From Microbacterium oleivorans NBRC 103075 (GTDB taxonomy: Bacteria; Actinomycetota; Actinomycetes; Actinomycetales; Microbacteriaceae): a stretch of 64,000 nucleotides of DNA. Below the pieces are notes generated by a model that was not told where the DNA came from, did no database searches, and was given only the letters and a program-made list of their open reading frames with translations. This document shows positions 15,846 to 24,742 of this stretch, piece after piece. The DNA lies in NCBI RefSeq assembly GCF_001552475.1, contig NZ_BCRG01000001.1, positions 248,001 to 312,000 of the forward strand, read 5' to 3'. Made by a program: the position numbers and the translations under genes. Within the stretch, counting starts at the first letter, position 1. Each line of letters begins with the position of its first letter.

Positions 15846-16436
15846 TCAGGCGGACGAATCCTCGGCAGGAAGAGCGCCGAGGAAGGGCTCGGGACCGAGC
15901 ACCTTCCTCGGCGCTTCGTCGATTCTGGCGCGGAGGTCGGCGTCGACGCTGCCGACGTAGAGCCAGCCCATCAGCAGCTCCGAATCGGCGAGGCCGTGCA
16001 GGCGGCGCACCGCGGGGGAGTTCACCGCGAGTCCGGTCCGCCACATGACGCCCCAGCCCGCCCGCCAGAGGGCGAGTTCGAGAAGGTGCGCAGCGCCCGC
16101 GGCCGTCGCGTGCTGCTCCCACACCGGCACGGCGGGGTGGTTCTTCGGGCTCGCCACGACCGCGATCAGCAGGTCGGCTCGGAACGGCTTGGCGTTGGCG
16201 TCGCCCGGCTCACGCTCGACACCGGCTGCCGCGTCGAGGGCGGTGCCCAGACGCGCGCGGTCGTCGCCGCGGAGCGTCAGGAGGCGCCACGGGCGCAGCG
16301 CCTTGTGATCGGCCACCGGCGTGACGGCCGCCAGCAACTCGCCGAGCTCCTCGTCGGACGGTGCCCCGGGCCCGACCTTCGCGAGCGAACGTCGCATCGC
16401 CATCGCCTGCAGGACCGGGTCGGAGAACATTGTCAT
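15846..16436 (-). CDS. Nitroreductase family flavoprotein
   Basis: 196 residues from ATG 16436, with GGAGG just upstream. Family landmarks are RRSLAKVGPGAPSDEELGELLAAVTPVADHKALRPWRLLTL (FMN phosphate and substrate region), AAGAAHLLELALWRAGWGVMWRTG (dimer helix and FMN contact), and LMGWLYVG near the end. It should be a homodimeric FMN enzyme reducing nitro groups, quinones or similar compounds with NAD(P)H; the physiological substrate is unknown. It is convergent with the desaturase gene (three bases apart) and divergent from 16494. Confidence 0.8.
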   Translation of the reverse strand: MTMFSDPVLQAMAMRRSLAKVGPGAPSDEELGELLAAVTPVADHKALRPWRLLTLRGDDRARLGTALDAAAGVEREPGDANAKPFRADLLIAVVASPKNHPAVPVWEQHATAAGAAHLLELALWRAGWGVMWRTGLAVNSPAVRRLHGLADSELLMGWLYVGSVDADLRARIDEAPRKVLGPEPFLGALPAEDSSA

Positions 16437-16481
16437 GCCTCCATCCTCCCCGCTCCCATGGTCGGTGTCGCCGCCGCGCGA

Positions 16482-16487
16482 TAGCCT
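16482..16487 (+). promoter_or_regulatory. Leaderless promoter of SRPBCC gene
   Basis: TAGCCT followed by exactly six bases (CCCGGC) and ATG 16494; no ribosome site. Confidence 0.55.
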
Positions 16488-16493
16488 CCCGGC

Positions 16494-16889
16494 ATGACCT
16501 GGCCCGCTCGACACCTGTCTCGCGCGATCGCGCGCCCGCCGCGGGAGGTGATCGCCTTCGCCGGTGACGCCGCGAATCTCCCGACCTGGGCGGCGGGGCT
16601 GAGCAGCGGCATCCGGAACGAGGGTGGGCGCTGGCTCGCGGATTCACCGATGGGCGACATCGAAGTGGCGTTCGTCGGCCCGGTCGAGGCGGGCGTGCTC
16701 GACCACGATGTGACACTCCCCGACGGGACCGTCGTGCACAACCCGCTGCGCGTCCTCCGTAACGATGCGGGAAGCGAGGTCGTCTTCACGCTGTACCGGC
16801 GCGACGGCGTGACCGAGTCGGAGTTCGAGGCGGATGCCGCAGCGATCGACGCCGACCTCGTCTCCCTCCGGGCGGTCATGGAAGGCTGA
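16494..16889 (+). CDS. SRPBCC-fold (polyketide cyclase-like) protein
   Basis: 131 residues from ATG 16494, which is leaderless. The START/SRPBCC pattern is visible: [34 protein letters not shown] at the N-terminus (strand, two helices, the typical W), then beta strands [23 protein letters not shown] and [36 protein letters not shown], the long C-terminal helix closing the pocket. These proteins bind hydrophobic ligands; many have no known substrate. It is a single gene, divergent from the nitroreductase. Confidence 0.65.
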   Translation: MTWPARHLSRAIARPPREVIAFAGDAANLPTWAAGLSSGIRNEGGRWLADSPMGDIEVAFVGPVEAGVLDHDVTLPDGTVVHNPLRVLRNDAGSEVVFTLYRRDGVTESEFEADAAAIDADLVSLRAVMEG

Positions 16890-16923
16890 CCGATCGGGCC
16901 TTCCCGAGCCGGGGAGGCGGTGT

Positions 16924-16956
16924 TATCGTTCGACTGAGTTATCAATCGATAACTCA
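16924..16956 (+). promoter_or_regulatory. Promoter and palindromic operator of the leucine-type operon
   Basis: A TATCGT -10 element (16924-16929) is followed at the expected transcript start by a perfect palindrome (16935-16956) with 9-bp arms TGAGTTATC and GATAACTCA around AATC. A TetR repressor gene closes the same operon (21786), so autoregulation through this site is likely. Confidence 0.65.
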
Positions 16957-16986
16957 ACGTGCACTCTTCCGGAGGTGCCGTCGACG

Positions 16987-18549
16987 ATGACAGCCCCCAC
17001 CACGTATCCCGACCTGGTCGCCGACCTCGAGCGGCGTCGCGCCGAGGCCGCACGCGGCGGTCCCGAGCGGGCGCGCGCGCGGCACACCGCCCGCGGCAAG
17101 CTGCTCGCCCGCGACCGCATCGACACCCTGCTCGACGTCGGAAGCCCTTTCCTCGAGGTCGGAGCGCTCGCCGGTCTCGACCTGTACGACGACGAGTGCC
17201 CCTCGGGAGGCGTCGTCGCCGGCGTCGGACTGGTCCACGGCCGGCACGTCATGGTCGTCGCAAACGACGCGACAGTGAAGGGCGGCACGTACTACCCGAT
17301 CACGGTCAAGAAACACCTCCGTGCCCAGGAGATCGCCGCCGAGAACCGCCTGCCCTGCGTCTACCTCGTCGACTCGGGCGGGGCGTTCCTGCCGATGCAG
17401 GACGAGGTCTTCCCCGACCGCGACCACTTCGGGCGCATCTTCTACAACCAGGCACGGATGTCGCGGGACGGCATCCCGCAGATCGCGGCCGTCCTCGGGT
17501 CGTCCACCGCCGGCGGCGCGTACGTGCCGGCGATGAGCGACGAAACGGTCATCGTGCGGAACCAGGGCACGATCTTCCTCGGCGGCCCGCCCCTCGTGAA
17601 GGCGGCGACGGGGGAGGTCGTCTCGGCCGAGGACCTGGGCGGCGGCGACCTGCACACGAAGGTCTCCGGCGTCACCGACCATCTCGCCGAGAACGACGAG
17701 CACGCGCTGCAGATCGTCCGCGACATCGTCGCGACCTTCCCCGCCCCCGCGCCCCTGCGCGAACAGCCCGAGCGGGTGGCCCCGCCGGCCGCCGATCCGG
17801 CGACGCTCGTCGACGTCGTGCCGGTTGAACTCACCACCCCTTACGACGCCCGCGAGATCGTCCACCGCCTCATCGACGGCGGCACCTGGCACGAGTTCAA
17901 GCGCGAGTACGGCGAGACTCTCGTGACCGGCTTCGCCCGCCTCCACGGTCATCGCGTCGGCATCCTCGCGAACAACGGCGTGCTGTTCGGCGAGTCCGCC
18001 CTGAAGGGCGCGCACTTCATCGAGCTCTGCGATCAGCGTGGCATCCCGCTCGTGTTCCTGCAGAACATCACCGGCTTCATGGTCGGCCGGGAGTACGAGT
18101 CGGCCGGCATCGCGAAGCACGGCGCCAAGATGGTCAACGCCGTCGCGTGCGCCTCGGTACCGAAACTCACCGTCGTCGTCGGCGGCTCGTTCGGCGCGGG
18201 GACGTACTCGATGTGCGGCCGCGCGTACTCGCCGCGGTTCCTGTGGCTCTGGCCCGGCGCGCGGGTGTCGGTGATGGGCGGTCCGCAGGCGGCATCCGTC
18301 CTCTCCACCGTCCGTCGCGAGCAGATCGAGGGGCGGGGCGACGCGTGGTCGGTCGACGACGAAGCCGCGTTCCAGGCGCCCATCCGCGCGCAGTACGAGG
18401 AGCAGGGGAGCCCGTACTACTCGACGGCCCGCCTCTGGGACGACGGCATCCTCGCCCCCGCTGAGACCCGCGACGCGCTCGGCCTCGCCCTCGACGTTTG
18501 CCTGCGGGCCCCCTTCGACGCGCCGGGCTACGGCGTCTTCCGGATGTGA
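16987..18549 (+). CDS. accD1: Acyl-CoA carboxylase beta subunit (methylcrotonyl-CoA type)
   Basis: 520 residues from ATG 16987 with GGAGG upstream. It spans both carboxyltransferase halves. Residues about 30-270 include [53 protein letters not shown] and [20 protein letters not shown] (acyl-CoA oxyanion loop). The second half has [33 protein letters not shown] (biotin-side loop) and [29 protein letters not shown] and the NxTGFMVG loop are typical of 3-methylcrotonyl-CoA carboxylases (MccB/AccD1). It transfers CO2 from carboxybiotin to 3-methylcrotonyl-CoA in leucine breakdown. First gene of a five-gene overlapping operon. Confidence 0.85.
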   Translation: MTAPTTYPDLVADLERRRAEAARGGPERARARHTARGKLLARDRIDTLLDVGSPFLEVGALAGLDLYDDECPSGGVVAGVGLVHGRHVMVVANDATVKGGTYYPITVKKHLRAQEIAAENRLPCVYLVDSGGAFLPMQDEVFPDRDHFGRIFYNQARMSRDGIPQIAAVLGSSTAGGAYVPAMSDETVIVRNQGTIFLGGPPLVKAATGEVVSAEDLGGGDLHTKVSGVTDHLAENDEHALQIVRDIVATFPAPAPLREQPERVAPPAADPATLVDVVPVELTTPYDAREIVHRLIDGGTWHEFKREYGETLVTGFARLHGHRVGILANNGVLFGESALKGAHFIELCDQRGIPLVFLQNITGFMVGREYESAGIAKHGAKMVNAVACASVPKLTVVVGGSFGAGTYSMCGRAYSPRFLWLWPGARVSVMGGPQAASVLSTVRREQIEGRGDAWSVDDEAAFQAPIRAQYEEQGSPYYSTARLWDDGILAPAETRDALGLALDVCLRAPFDAPGYGVFRM

Positions 18550-20513
18550 TGAGCATGTTCTCCACCGTCCTCGTGGCCAACCGCGGCGAAATCGCGTGCC
18601 GCGTCATCCGCACGCTGCGGGAGCTCGGGATCCGCTCGGTCGCCGTCTACAGCGACGCGGATGCCGGTGCCCGCCACGTCGCGCTCGCCGATGAGGCCGT
18701 GCGGCTCGGTCCCGCAGCCGCCGCGCAGAGCTATCTCGACATCGGCGGGGTGATCGCCGCGGCCCGCGCCACCGGAGCGGAGGCGATCCACCCCGGGTAT
18801 GGGTTCCTCTCTGAGAACACCGCGTTCGCCGCGGCGTGCGAGGAGGCGGGCATCGTCTTCATCGGCCCGTGCGCCGACGCGATCCGCACGATGGGCGACA
18901 AGATCGCCGCGAAGCACGCCGTGGCGGCCCGCGGCGTTCCGACCGTGCCGGGCGTCGCCCGCGCCGGTATGACCGACCACGAGCTCATCGCCGCGGCGCC
19001 CGAGGTCGGCTATCCGCTCCTGATCAAGCCGTCCGCGGGCGGTGGTGGCAAGGGCATGCACGTCGTGACGGATGCCGAGGGCCTCCCGACGGCGCTCGCC
19101 GCCGCGCGGCGCGAGGCGGGCGCGAGCTTCGGCGACGACACCCTGTTCCTCGAGCGCTACGTCGACACCCCGCGGCACATCGAGGTGCAGGTGCTCGCCG
19201 ACGCGCATGGGAACGTCGTGCACCTCGGGGAGCGGGAGTGCTCGCTGCAGCGCCGCCACCAGAAGGTGATCGAAGAGGCGCCCTCGCCCCTTCTCGACGA
19301 GGCGACCCGCGCCCGCATCGGGCAGGCGGCGTGCGAGACGGCGCGGAGCGTCGACTACCGCGGCGCGGGGACGGTCGAGTTCATCGTCGCGGCCGATCGC
19401 CCCGACGAGTTCTTCTTCATGGAGATGAACACCCGGCTGCAGGTCGAGCACCCCGTCACCGAAGAGGTCACCGGCATCGACCTGGTCGCGGCGCAGCTGC
19501 GGATCGCGGCGGGAGAGGCGCTCGGCTTCGCGCAGGACGATGTGGTGCTCACGGGCCACAGCATGGAGGCGCGCGTCTACGCCGAGGACCCGGCCGCCGG
19601 CTTTTTGCCGACGGGTGGCCGTGTCATCCGGGTGGTGCACCCGGCGGGCCCCGGCATCCGTGTCGACAGCGCCCTCGCCGACGGTCTCGACGTCTCGGTC
19701 GACTACGACCCGATGCTCGCGAAGATCATCGCGACGGGCGCGACCCGCGACGAGGCTCGGCGGCGGCTCGTCGCAGCGCTCGGCGAGACGGCGGTGCTCG
19801 GCTTCGAGACGAACGTCTCCTTCCTGCGGGCGCTGCTCGAGCTGCCGGTGGTCGTGGCCGGGGATCTCGACACAGGACTCATCGCGCGCGAGCTCGACGG
19901 TCTCGTCGCGGCATCCGCCGACGCCGACGTGTTCATCGAAGCGGCACTGCTGCTCGACGCCGCGGTGCCGCGTGGCGCGGACCCGTGGCAGCGGGCGGAC
20001 GGCTGGCGGCTCGGTGCGCCCGCACCTCGCCGGTACCGGCTCGAGGCCCGGGGAGAGGAACGCACGATCGAGCTTGTCGGTGATCGGGTGATCGACGATG
20101 GGGCGGAGGTCGCGGCATCCGTCCGCGCCGTCGGCGACCGATCCTCGGTCCGGATCGGCGAGCGGAGCGTCTCGATCGTCGCCGTCGCGGATGGCGACCG
20201 GGTCTTCGTGGCATCCGGCGGGCGCGCCCACGAGGTGCAGCGGGTGCGGCTGGACCACCGCCGCGATTCGAATGCCGCAGCCGTCCCGGAGCTCACCTCG
20301 CCCATGCCGGGGGTCGTCGTCATGACCTCCGTCGCCGAGGGCGCCGAGGTGGCGGCGGGTGACGCGGTGGTGGTCGTCGAGGCCATGAAGATGGAGCATG
20401 TGGTGAGGGCGGAGGTCACCGGCACCGTGTCGCTGCGGGTCGCGACCGGTGACAGTGTGGCCCGCGGGCAGACGCTGGCCGTCGTCACCCCGACCCAGGA
20501 GGAAAACGCATGA
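18549..20513 (+). CDS. accA1: Biotin carboxylase / biotin carrier alpha subunit
   Basis: 654 residues from ATG 18549, coupled to the beta subunit by TGATG (ATG 18555 is an alternative). Domains in order: biotin carboxylase N-terminal ([18 protein letters not shown]), ATP-grasp ([28 protein letters not shown]), biotin carboxylase C-terminal, a variable linker, and a C-terminal biotinyl domain with EAMKMEH near residue 623, where the lysine carries biotin. It carboxylates its own biotin with ATP and bicarbonate. The length and fused layout match MccA/AccA1. It forms the holoenzyme with the upstream subunit. Confidence 0.88.
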   Translation: MSMFSTVLVANRGEIACRVIRTLRELGIRSVAVYSDADAGARHVALADEAVRLGPAAAAQSYLDIGGVIAAARATGAEAIHPGYGFLSENTAFAAACEEAGIVFIGPCADAIRTMGDKIAAKHAVAARGVPTVPGVARAGMTDHELIAAAPEVGYPLLIKPSAGGGGKGMHVVTDAEGLPTALAAARREAGASFGDDTLFLERYVDTPRHIEVQVLADAHGNVVHLGERECSLQRRHQKVIEEAPSPLLDEATRARIGQAACETARSVDYRGAGTVEFIVAADRPDEFFFMEMNTRLQVEHPVTEEVTGIDLVAAQLRIAAGEALGFAQDDVVLTGHSMEARVYAEDPAAGFLPTGGRVIRVVHPAGPGIRVDSALADGLDVSVDYDPMLAKIIATGATRDEARRRLVAALGETAVLGFETNVSFLRALLELPVVVAGDLDTGLIARELDGLVAASADADVFIEAALLLDAAVPRGADPWQRADGWRLGAPAPRRYRLEARGEERTIELVGDRVIDDGAEVAASVRAVGDRSSVRIGERSVSIVAVADGDRVFVASGGRAHEVQRVRLDHRRDSNAAAVPELTSPMPGVVVMTSVAEGAEVAAGDAVVVVEAMKMEHVVRAEVTGTVSLRVATGDSVARGQTLAVVTPTQEENA

Positions 20514-21001
20514 GCGAGGGAGCACCGCGGCGGATCGTGCAGCGGGGGCTGTACTTCGACGAGCTCGAAGAGGGTGCCGTCTACGTCCACAGTCCCGGCC
20601 GAACGGTCACCGAGGCCGACAACGTCCTGTTCACGACGCTCACGATGAATACGCAGTCGCTCCACCTGGATGCCGCCTGGTCGGAGCAGACCGAGTTCGG
20701 CGATCGGCTGGTCAACAGCATGTTCACCCTGTCGACCCTCGTCGGGCTCTCGGTCGCGCAGCTCACGCAGGGGACGATCGTCGCGAATCTGGGCTTCTCG
20801 GAGGTGACCTTCCCCGCCCCCGTCCGCCACGGCGACACGCTCTACGCCGAGACGATCGTCGCGTCGAAGCGCGCGTCGAGATCGCGCCCGGGGCAGGGGG
20901 TCGTCGAGTTCGTTCACACGATGCGCAACCAGCACGATCAGGTCGTCGCGACCGCTCGACGCTCGACGCTCATGCGGATGTCGCCGGAGGCGCACGCGTG
21001 A
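20510..21001 (+). CDS. MaoC-like enoyl-CoA hydratase
   Basis: 163 residues from ATG 20510 (ATGA overlap). A hot-dog fold: [68 protein letters not shown], then [25 protein letters not shown]. The [16 protein letters not shown] segment is characteristic of the subgroup related to mesaconyl-/itaconyl-CoA hydratases and to Mycobacterium tuberculosis Rv2499c, encoded in an equivalent cluster. In this operon it would hydrate 3-methylglutaconyl-CoA to HMG-CoA, and perhaps itaconyl-CoA to citramalyl-CoA. The precise substrate is inferred from context. Confidence 0.75.
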   Translation: MSEGAPRRIVQRGLYFDELEEGAVYVHSPGRTVTEADNVLFTTLTMNTQSLHLDAAWSEQTEFGDRLVNSMFTLSTLVGLSVAQLTQGTIVANLGFSEVTFPAPVRHGDTLYAETIVASKRASRSRPGQGVVEFVHTMRNQHDQVVATARRSTLMRMSPEAHA

Positions 21002-21789
21002 TCCCCGGGCCCGCTCTGCTGTTCTGCCCCGCCGACCGGCCCGAAAGGTACGCGAAGGCGCTCGCGGCGTCCGATGCCGTGATCCTCGACCTGGAGGACG
21101 CCGTCGCCCCGGCCGACAAGGCGGGCGCGCGCGCGGCGCTGGCGGCGGCCGACGTGGACCTCGATCGGGTGATCGTGCGCGTGAACCCGGCATCCACTCC
21201 CGAATTCGACCGCGACCTCGAGACGCTGCGGGCGACGCCGTACCGTCGTCTGATGCTCGCGAAGGCGGAGGAGCCCGCCGATGTCGATCGGCTCGACGGG
21301 TACCGCGTGATCGCGCTCTGCGAGACGCCGCGCGGTGTCGAGAACGCCGGCGAGCTGGCGCGGCATCCGCTCATCGACGGACTCATGTGGGGTGCCGAAG
21401 ACCTCGTCGCCGGGATCGGCGGGCGCTCCAGCCGCACGACCGACGGGCGCTACCGCGACGTCGCACGGTACGCCCGGTCGCGCGTTCTCATCGCGGCCGC
21501 TGCTGCCGGGATCGACGCGATCGACGCCGTGCACCTCGACATCGGCGATACCGCGGGGCTTCTCGCCGAGGCGACGGATGCCGCCGCCTCGGGGTTCGCG
21601 GCGACCGCCTGCATCCATCCGTCCCAGGTCGAGGTGATCCGCCGCGCGTATGCGCCGACGAGCGAGGAGGTCGAGTGGGCCGAAGCCGTGCTCGACGAGG
21701 CGACGCGTCAGCCCGGGGTGTTCCGGTTCCGCGGGCGGATGATCGACGAGCCGGTGCTGCGGCAGGCGCGGCGGACGCTGTCGTCATGA
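20998..21789 (+). CDS. CitE-like CoA ester lyase
   Basis: 263 residues from GTG 20998, overlapping the MaoC stop by four bases. HpcH/HpaI TIM-barrel motifs: ALLFCPADRPERYAKAL, VILDLEDAVAPADKAGAR (Mg and acid region), VRVNP, MLAKAEEP, ALCETPRGVENA (metal ligand Glu), LMWGAEDLVAGIGG and ACIHPSQVEVIR. It is one of the short, stand-alone CitE-like proteins. The nearest well-studied relative by context is M. tuberculosis Rv2498c, a beta-hydroxyacyl-CoA lyase acting on HMG-CoA and citramalyl-CoA. It would finish leucine breakdown by giving acetyl-CoA plus acetoacetate. Confidence 0.8.
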   Translation: MIPGPALLFCPADRPERYAKALAASDAVILDLEDAVAPADKAGARAALAAADVDLDRVIVRVNPASTPEFDRDLETLRATPYRRLMLAKAEEPADVDRLDGYRVIALCETPRGVENAGELARHPLIDGLMWGAEDLVAGIGGRSSRTTDGRYRDVARYARSRVLIAAAAAGIDAIDAVHLDIGDTAGLLAEATDAAASGFAATACIHPSQVEVIRRAYAPTSEEVEWAEAVLDEATRQPGVFRFRGRMIDEPVLRQARRTLSS

Positions 21790-22361
21790 CCACCTGGCGT
21801 GCGACGCAGAAGGCGAACCGTCGCGCGGAGCTGATGGCGTCGGCTGCGCGCCTGTTCGCCGAACGCGGGTTCGCCGCCGTCTCGACGGGCGACCTCGGCG
21901 ACGCCGTGGGCATGAGCGGTCCCGCCCTGTACCGCCACTTCGCGAGCAAAGAAGCCCTGCTGTGCGACCTGCTGGTCGATGCGAGCGAGCGGCTGCTCGA
22001 GGGCGGCCGCGTGCTCACCGCAGCGGGCGGCGAGCCCCGCGCCGTGTTCGAGGCGCTCATCGCGTTCCACCTCGACTTCGCCACGAGCGACGCGGACGTC
22101 ATCCGCGTGCAGGATCGCGAGCTCGCGAACCTGCCGGCGGACGTCAATCAGCGGGTGCGACGGCTGCAGCGCGAGTACGTCCAGGAGTGGGACCGGCCAT
22201 TCGCCGAGCTCCGCCCCGATCTCGGCGATGCCGAGCGCGAGACCCGGCTGCTCGCCGCGTTCGGGCTGTTGAACTCGACCCCCCACTCGGCCGCACCGAG
22301 TGGGGAGCGGGCCGGCGGCATCCTCGCCGGCATGGCGCGGCGGGCACTGCTCGACGACTGA
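21786..22361 (+). CDS. TetR family repressor of the upstream operon
   Basis: 191 residues from ATG 21786 (ATGA overlap with the lyase gene). The N-terminal HTH is clear: RAELMASAARLFAERGFAAVSTGDLGDAVGMSGPALYRHFASKEALLCDLL (residues 12-62). The C-terminal ligand domain resembles the TetR proteins found beside AccA1/AccD1 clusters. Because it is the last gene of the operon, the perfect palindrome at 16935-16956 is its most likely target, with an acyl-CoA intermediate as inducer. Codon use matches its neighbours. Confidence 0.85.
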   Translation: MTTWRATQKANRRAELMASAARLFAERGFAAVSTGDLGDAVGMSGPALYRHFASKEALLCDLLVDASERLLEGGRVLTAAGGEPRAVFEALIAFHLDFATSDADVIRVQDRELANLPADVNQRVRRLQREYVQEWDRPFAELRPDLGDAERETRLLAAFGLLNSTPHSAAPSGERAGGILAGMARRALLDD

Positions 22362-22387
22362 CGCGGCGGCGATGACAGGATGAGGGG

Positions 22388-23083
22388 ATGCCGCACACCA
22401 TCGTCCTCACCGGAGCCGGATCGGGCATCGGACAGCTTCTCGCCGAGCGCCTGACCGAGCGCGGCGACCGCCTCATCCTGGTGGCGCGCGACGAGGACCG
22501 TGCCGTCGACCTGACGGTCGATCGCCCGGGTTCCTCGGCGATCGTCGCCGACCTCGCGCAGCCCGAATCGCTCGCGGCGGCGGTCGCGGCATCCGATCTC
22601 CCCGACGGGATCGACGCGATCGTGCACGCGGCGGGCATCGTCGACCTGGGGCACGTCGCCGACCTCACGGTGCGGTCGTGGGAGGACCAGCTCGCCGTCA
22701 ACCTCGTCGCGCCCGCCGAACTCACGCGACTGCTGCTGCCGCGGGTGCGCGCCGCGCGGGGACAGGTGCTGTTCGTCAACTCCGGCGCGGGACTGACCGC
22801 CCACCCGCAGTGGGCCGCGTACGCCGCGTCGAAGCACGGGCTCAAGGCGCTCGCCGACGCGCTCCGCGGCGAGGAGGCCGAGCACGGCGTGCGCGTCACG
22901 ACGGTCTACCCCGGCCGCACGGCGACTCCCATGCAAGCACAGGTCCACGCGCAGGAGGGCAAGGCCTACGACGCGGATGACTGGATCCAACCGGCATCCG
23001 TCGTCACCGCCGTCCTCACCGCCCTCGACCTGCCCCGCGACGCCGTCATCACCGACCTGTCGGTCAAGCCCGGCCCGCGCTGA
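22388..23083 (+). CDS. Short-chain dehydrogenase/reductase
   Basis: 231 residues from ATG 22388. Classical SDR motifs are present: TGAGSGIG (cofactor loop, residues 8-15), VHAAG (NNAG equivalent, about 82), VNSGAG with the catalytic serine (about 138), and YAASK with catalytic tyrosine and lysine (about 152-156). The end, TDLSVKPGPR, is typical of small actinobacterial SDRs. The substrate is unknown. No ribosome site is obvious; a CAGGAT six bases before the start resembles the leaderless promoters elsewhere in the window. It lies 26 bases after the TetR gene, so read-through from the operon is possible. Confidence 0.8.
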   Translation: MPHTIVLTGAGSGIGQLLAERLTERGDRLILVARDEDRAVDLTVDRPGSSAIVADLAQPESLAAAVAASDLPDGIDAIVHAAGIVDLGHVADLTVRSWEDQLAVNLVAPAELTRLLLPRVRAARGQVLFVNSGAGLTAHPQWAAYAASKHGLKALADALRGEEAEHGVRVTTVYPGRTATPMQAQVHAQEGKAYDADDWIQPASVVTAVLTALDLPRDAVITDLSVKPGPR

Positions 23084-23478
23084 CCGTGATCCGGAGGCGA
23101 GGGTCTCCGGCATCTCCGTCGCCGCCTGCAGGCCCGGTCCGGCAGAGCACTCGCCCGGCCGCACCGTTCTCCGGATAGATCCCGCGACGGCACCCCTCAC
23201 GCTCGCTCGACGTGCGTTCATCCGGAGAACGGGACCGAATGGTTGACAGCCTCTTCGGTTCGGCGCTCCGTCTCTGCGAGCGAGGAGCTCGCGCCCGCCC
23301 AGCCCGTTCTCCGGAGGGATGCTGCTGAAGAGCCGAAGGGTGCGCTTCGGGCTGCGTTCATCCGGAGAACGGCTCGCGGATGTACCGACTGCAGGTTCAC
23401 CGCCCGGTTCGGGGACGGATGAGGCGTCTCACGGCCTCTCGCGCTGCATCCGGCACACGAGCGAGCCGAGCCCACCGC
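23084..23478. other. Convergent gap with four copies of a 13-bp inverted repeat
   Basis: No gene is seen in these 395 bp between the ends of the SDR and ROK genes. The gap holds four copies of CCGTTCTCCGGA(T) in alternating orientation and a small hairpin GCCGAAG...CTTCGGGC (23332-23351). The arrangement suits bidirectional termination or a REP-like cluster. Confidence 0.55.
23164..23372. repeat. Alternating inverted repeats, CCGTTCTCCGGAT family
   Basis: Copies lie at 23164-23176 (+), 23220-23232 (-), 23304-23315 (+, last base changed) and 23360-23372 (-). The two minus copies are longer direct repeats, TGCGTTCATCCGGAGAACGG at 23213-23232 and 23353-23372. Copies 1/2 and 3/4 can each fold into a stem with a 43-44-nt loop. 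Confidence 0.7.
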
Positions 23479-24648
23479 TCAGACCGGCTGCGGGTTCGAC
23501 AGCACGCTCTCGAAGATCGCCTCGGCCGCGCCGATGAGCAGCCGGTGCTCGGCGAGGGCGGCGGGGAGGATCCGCAGGTGCTCACCGCAGGGCGGCATCG
23601 CTTGGGTGCGCACGGCGTGCTCGAGGGCGGCGACGTCGAGACCGGCCAGCACCGACAGGAACCCGCCGAGCACGATGGCCGACGGGTTCAGCACGTTGAC
23701 CGCGTTCGACAGTGCGGTGGCGAGGATGCGGCGCTGCCGCTCGACCTCGCCCGCGACCGACGGGGTGTCGATCTGCGCCGCGAGCGCCTCGCCGAGTTCG
23801 CGGTCGTCGCCGCGGCCCAGCCCCACGACCGACAGCAGCCGGGCGCGGCTGACCTCGTCCTCGAGCACTCCGTCGCGGGCTCGTCGGTCGGCGAGGGTGG
23901 CGATGCCGGGGCGGTTCTGCCCGAACTCTCCGGCATAGCCGCCGGCACCGGCCACCGGCATCCCGTTCACGATGATGCCGCCACCGATGCCGCTCGCGCC
24001 GCCGTTGAGGTACACCGCGTGATCGATACCGCTCGCTGCGCCGAAGAGGTGCTCGGCGATGGTGCCGAGGGTCGCGTCGTTGCCGACGACGACGGGGATG
24101 CCGGTGGCCGCCGCGACGAGGTCTCGCAGGGGCGCGTCGACCCAGCCCAGGTGGGGCGCGTCGCGGACCAGGCCGTCCTCGATGCGGACGAGACCCGGCA
24201 CGGCGAGCCCGACGCCGAGGACGCGGGCGCCCGCGAGTTCGGCGGCGCGCCACGAAGCGATCTGGTCGGCGACGAGCTCGGCGGTCCGCTCGGGGGTGAG
24301 GAGGTGCTCCTGCGGCAGGACGACGACGGCGCGGATGTCGCGGTCGAGTCCGACGGCGGCGATCTCGAGCGCGTCGACCTCGGGGTTGACGGCGATCGCG
24401 ACGACGGAGGGGTCCACCGCGACGACGGGGGAGGGTCGGCCGACGCGGCGCGACGGGTCGGGCGCGCGTTCGGTGACGAGGCCGAAGGAGACGAGCGTGC
24501 CGACGAGGTCCGCGACCGTCGAGCGGTTGAGCCCGGTCGATTCGGTGAGTGCGGCGCGGGACTGCGGGCCGTCGCGGTGCACGATTCCGAGGATGCTGCC
24601 CAGGTTCGCGCGCCGCACGGATTCGACGGTTCGCCCCTGCTCGGTCAC
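23479..24648 (-). CDS. xylR: ROK family repressor, probable XylR
   Basis: 389 residues from GTG 24648, a leaderless start (TAATGT, six bases, GTG). Residues 10-70 are a winged HTH (SRAALTESTGLNRSTVADLVGTLVSFGLV). The ROK sugar-kinase-like domain follows, with GVGLAVPGLV, VVVGNDATLGTIAEHLFGAA and NGGASGIGGGIIVNG. The usual CxCGxxGC zinc site of ROK proteins is missing; the loop reads GEFGQNRPGIATLADRRARDGVLE. It is divergent from xylA, and a GTTG-N7-CAAC palindrome overlaps the xylA promoter, so xylose-relieved repression of the xyl operon is the natural role. Confidence 0.82.
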   Translation of the reverse strand: MTEQGRTVESVRRANLGSILGIVHRDGPQSRAALTESTGLNRSTVADLVGTLVSFGLVTERAPDPSRRVGRPSPVVAVDPSVVAIAVNPEVDALEIAAVGLDRDIRAVVVLPQEHLLTPERTAELVADQIASWRAAELAGARVLGVGLAVPGLVRIEDGLVRDAPHLGWVDAPLRDLVAAATGIPVVVGNDATLGTIAEHLFGAASGIDHAVYLNGGASGIGGGIIVNGMPVAGAGGYAGEFGQNRPGIATLADRRARDGVLEDEVSRARLLSVVGLGRGDDRELGEALAAQIDTPSVAGEVERQRRILATALSNAVNVLNPSAIVLGGFLSVLAGLDVAALEHAVRTQAMPPCGEHLRILPAALAEHRLLIGAAEAIFESVLSNPQPV

Positions 24649-24654
24649 GGACCC

Positions 24655-24660
24655 ACATTA
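24655..24660 (-). promoter_or_regulatory. Leaderless promoter of the ROK gene
   Basis: On the minus strand TAATGT is followed by exactly six bases (GGGTCC) and GTG 24648; there is no ribosome site. Confidence 0.6.
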
Positions 24661-24698
24661 GCCACGAATTCGGTTTTGTCGACGGGGCGCGCCTGGTA

Positions 24699-24716
24699 TA
24701 CGTTGCTGATAACAAC
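24699..24716 (+). promoter_or_regulatory. xylA promoter -10 with candidate XylR operator
   Basis: A TACGTT -10 element (24699-24704) overlaps GTTG-CTGATAA-CAAC (24702-24716), the short palindrome type bound by ROK/XylR repressors. Binding here would block polymerase on the xyl operon. Confidence 0.5.
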
Positions 24717-24742
24717 AATTGTCCGGCTCGCGAAGGAGCGTC

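Noticed and set aside
18528..20525. 665-codon open frame on the minus strand
   Set aside because: It mirrors the biotin carboxylase gene; composition is that of an antisense frame in GC-rich DNA and no family motif is present.
23164..23372. CRISPR array
   Set aside because: Only four short copies, in alternating orientation and irregular spacing; no cas genes.
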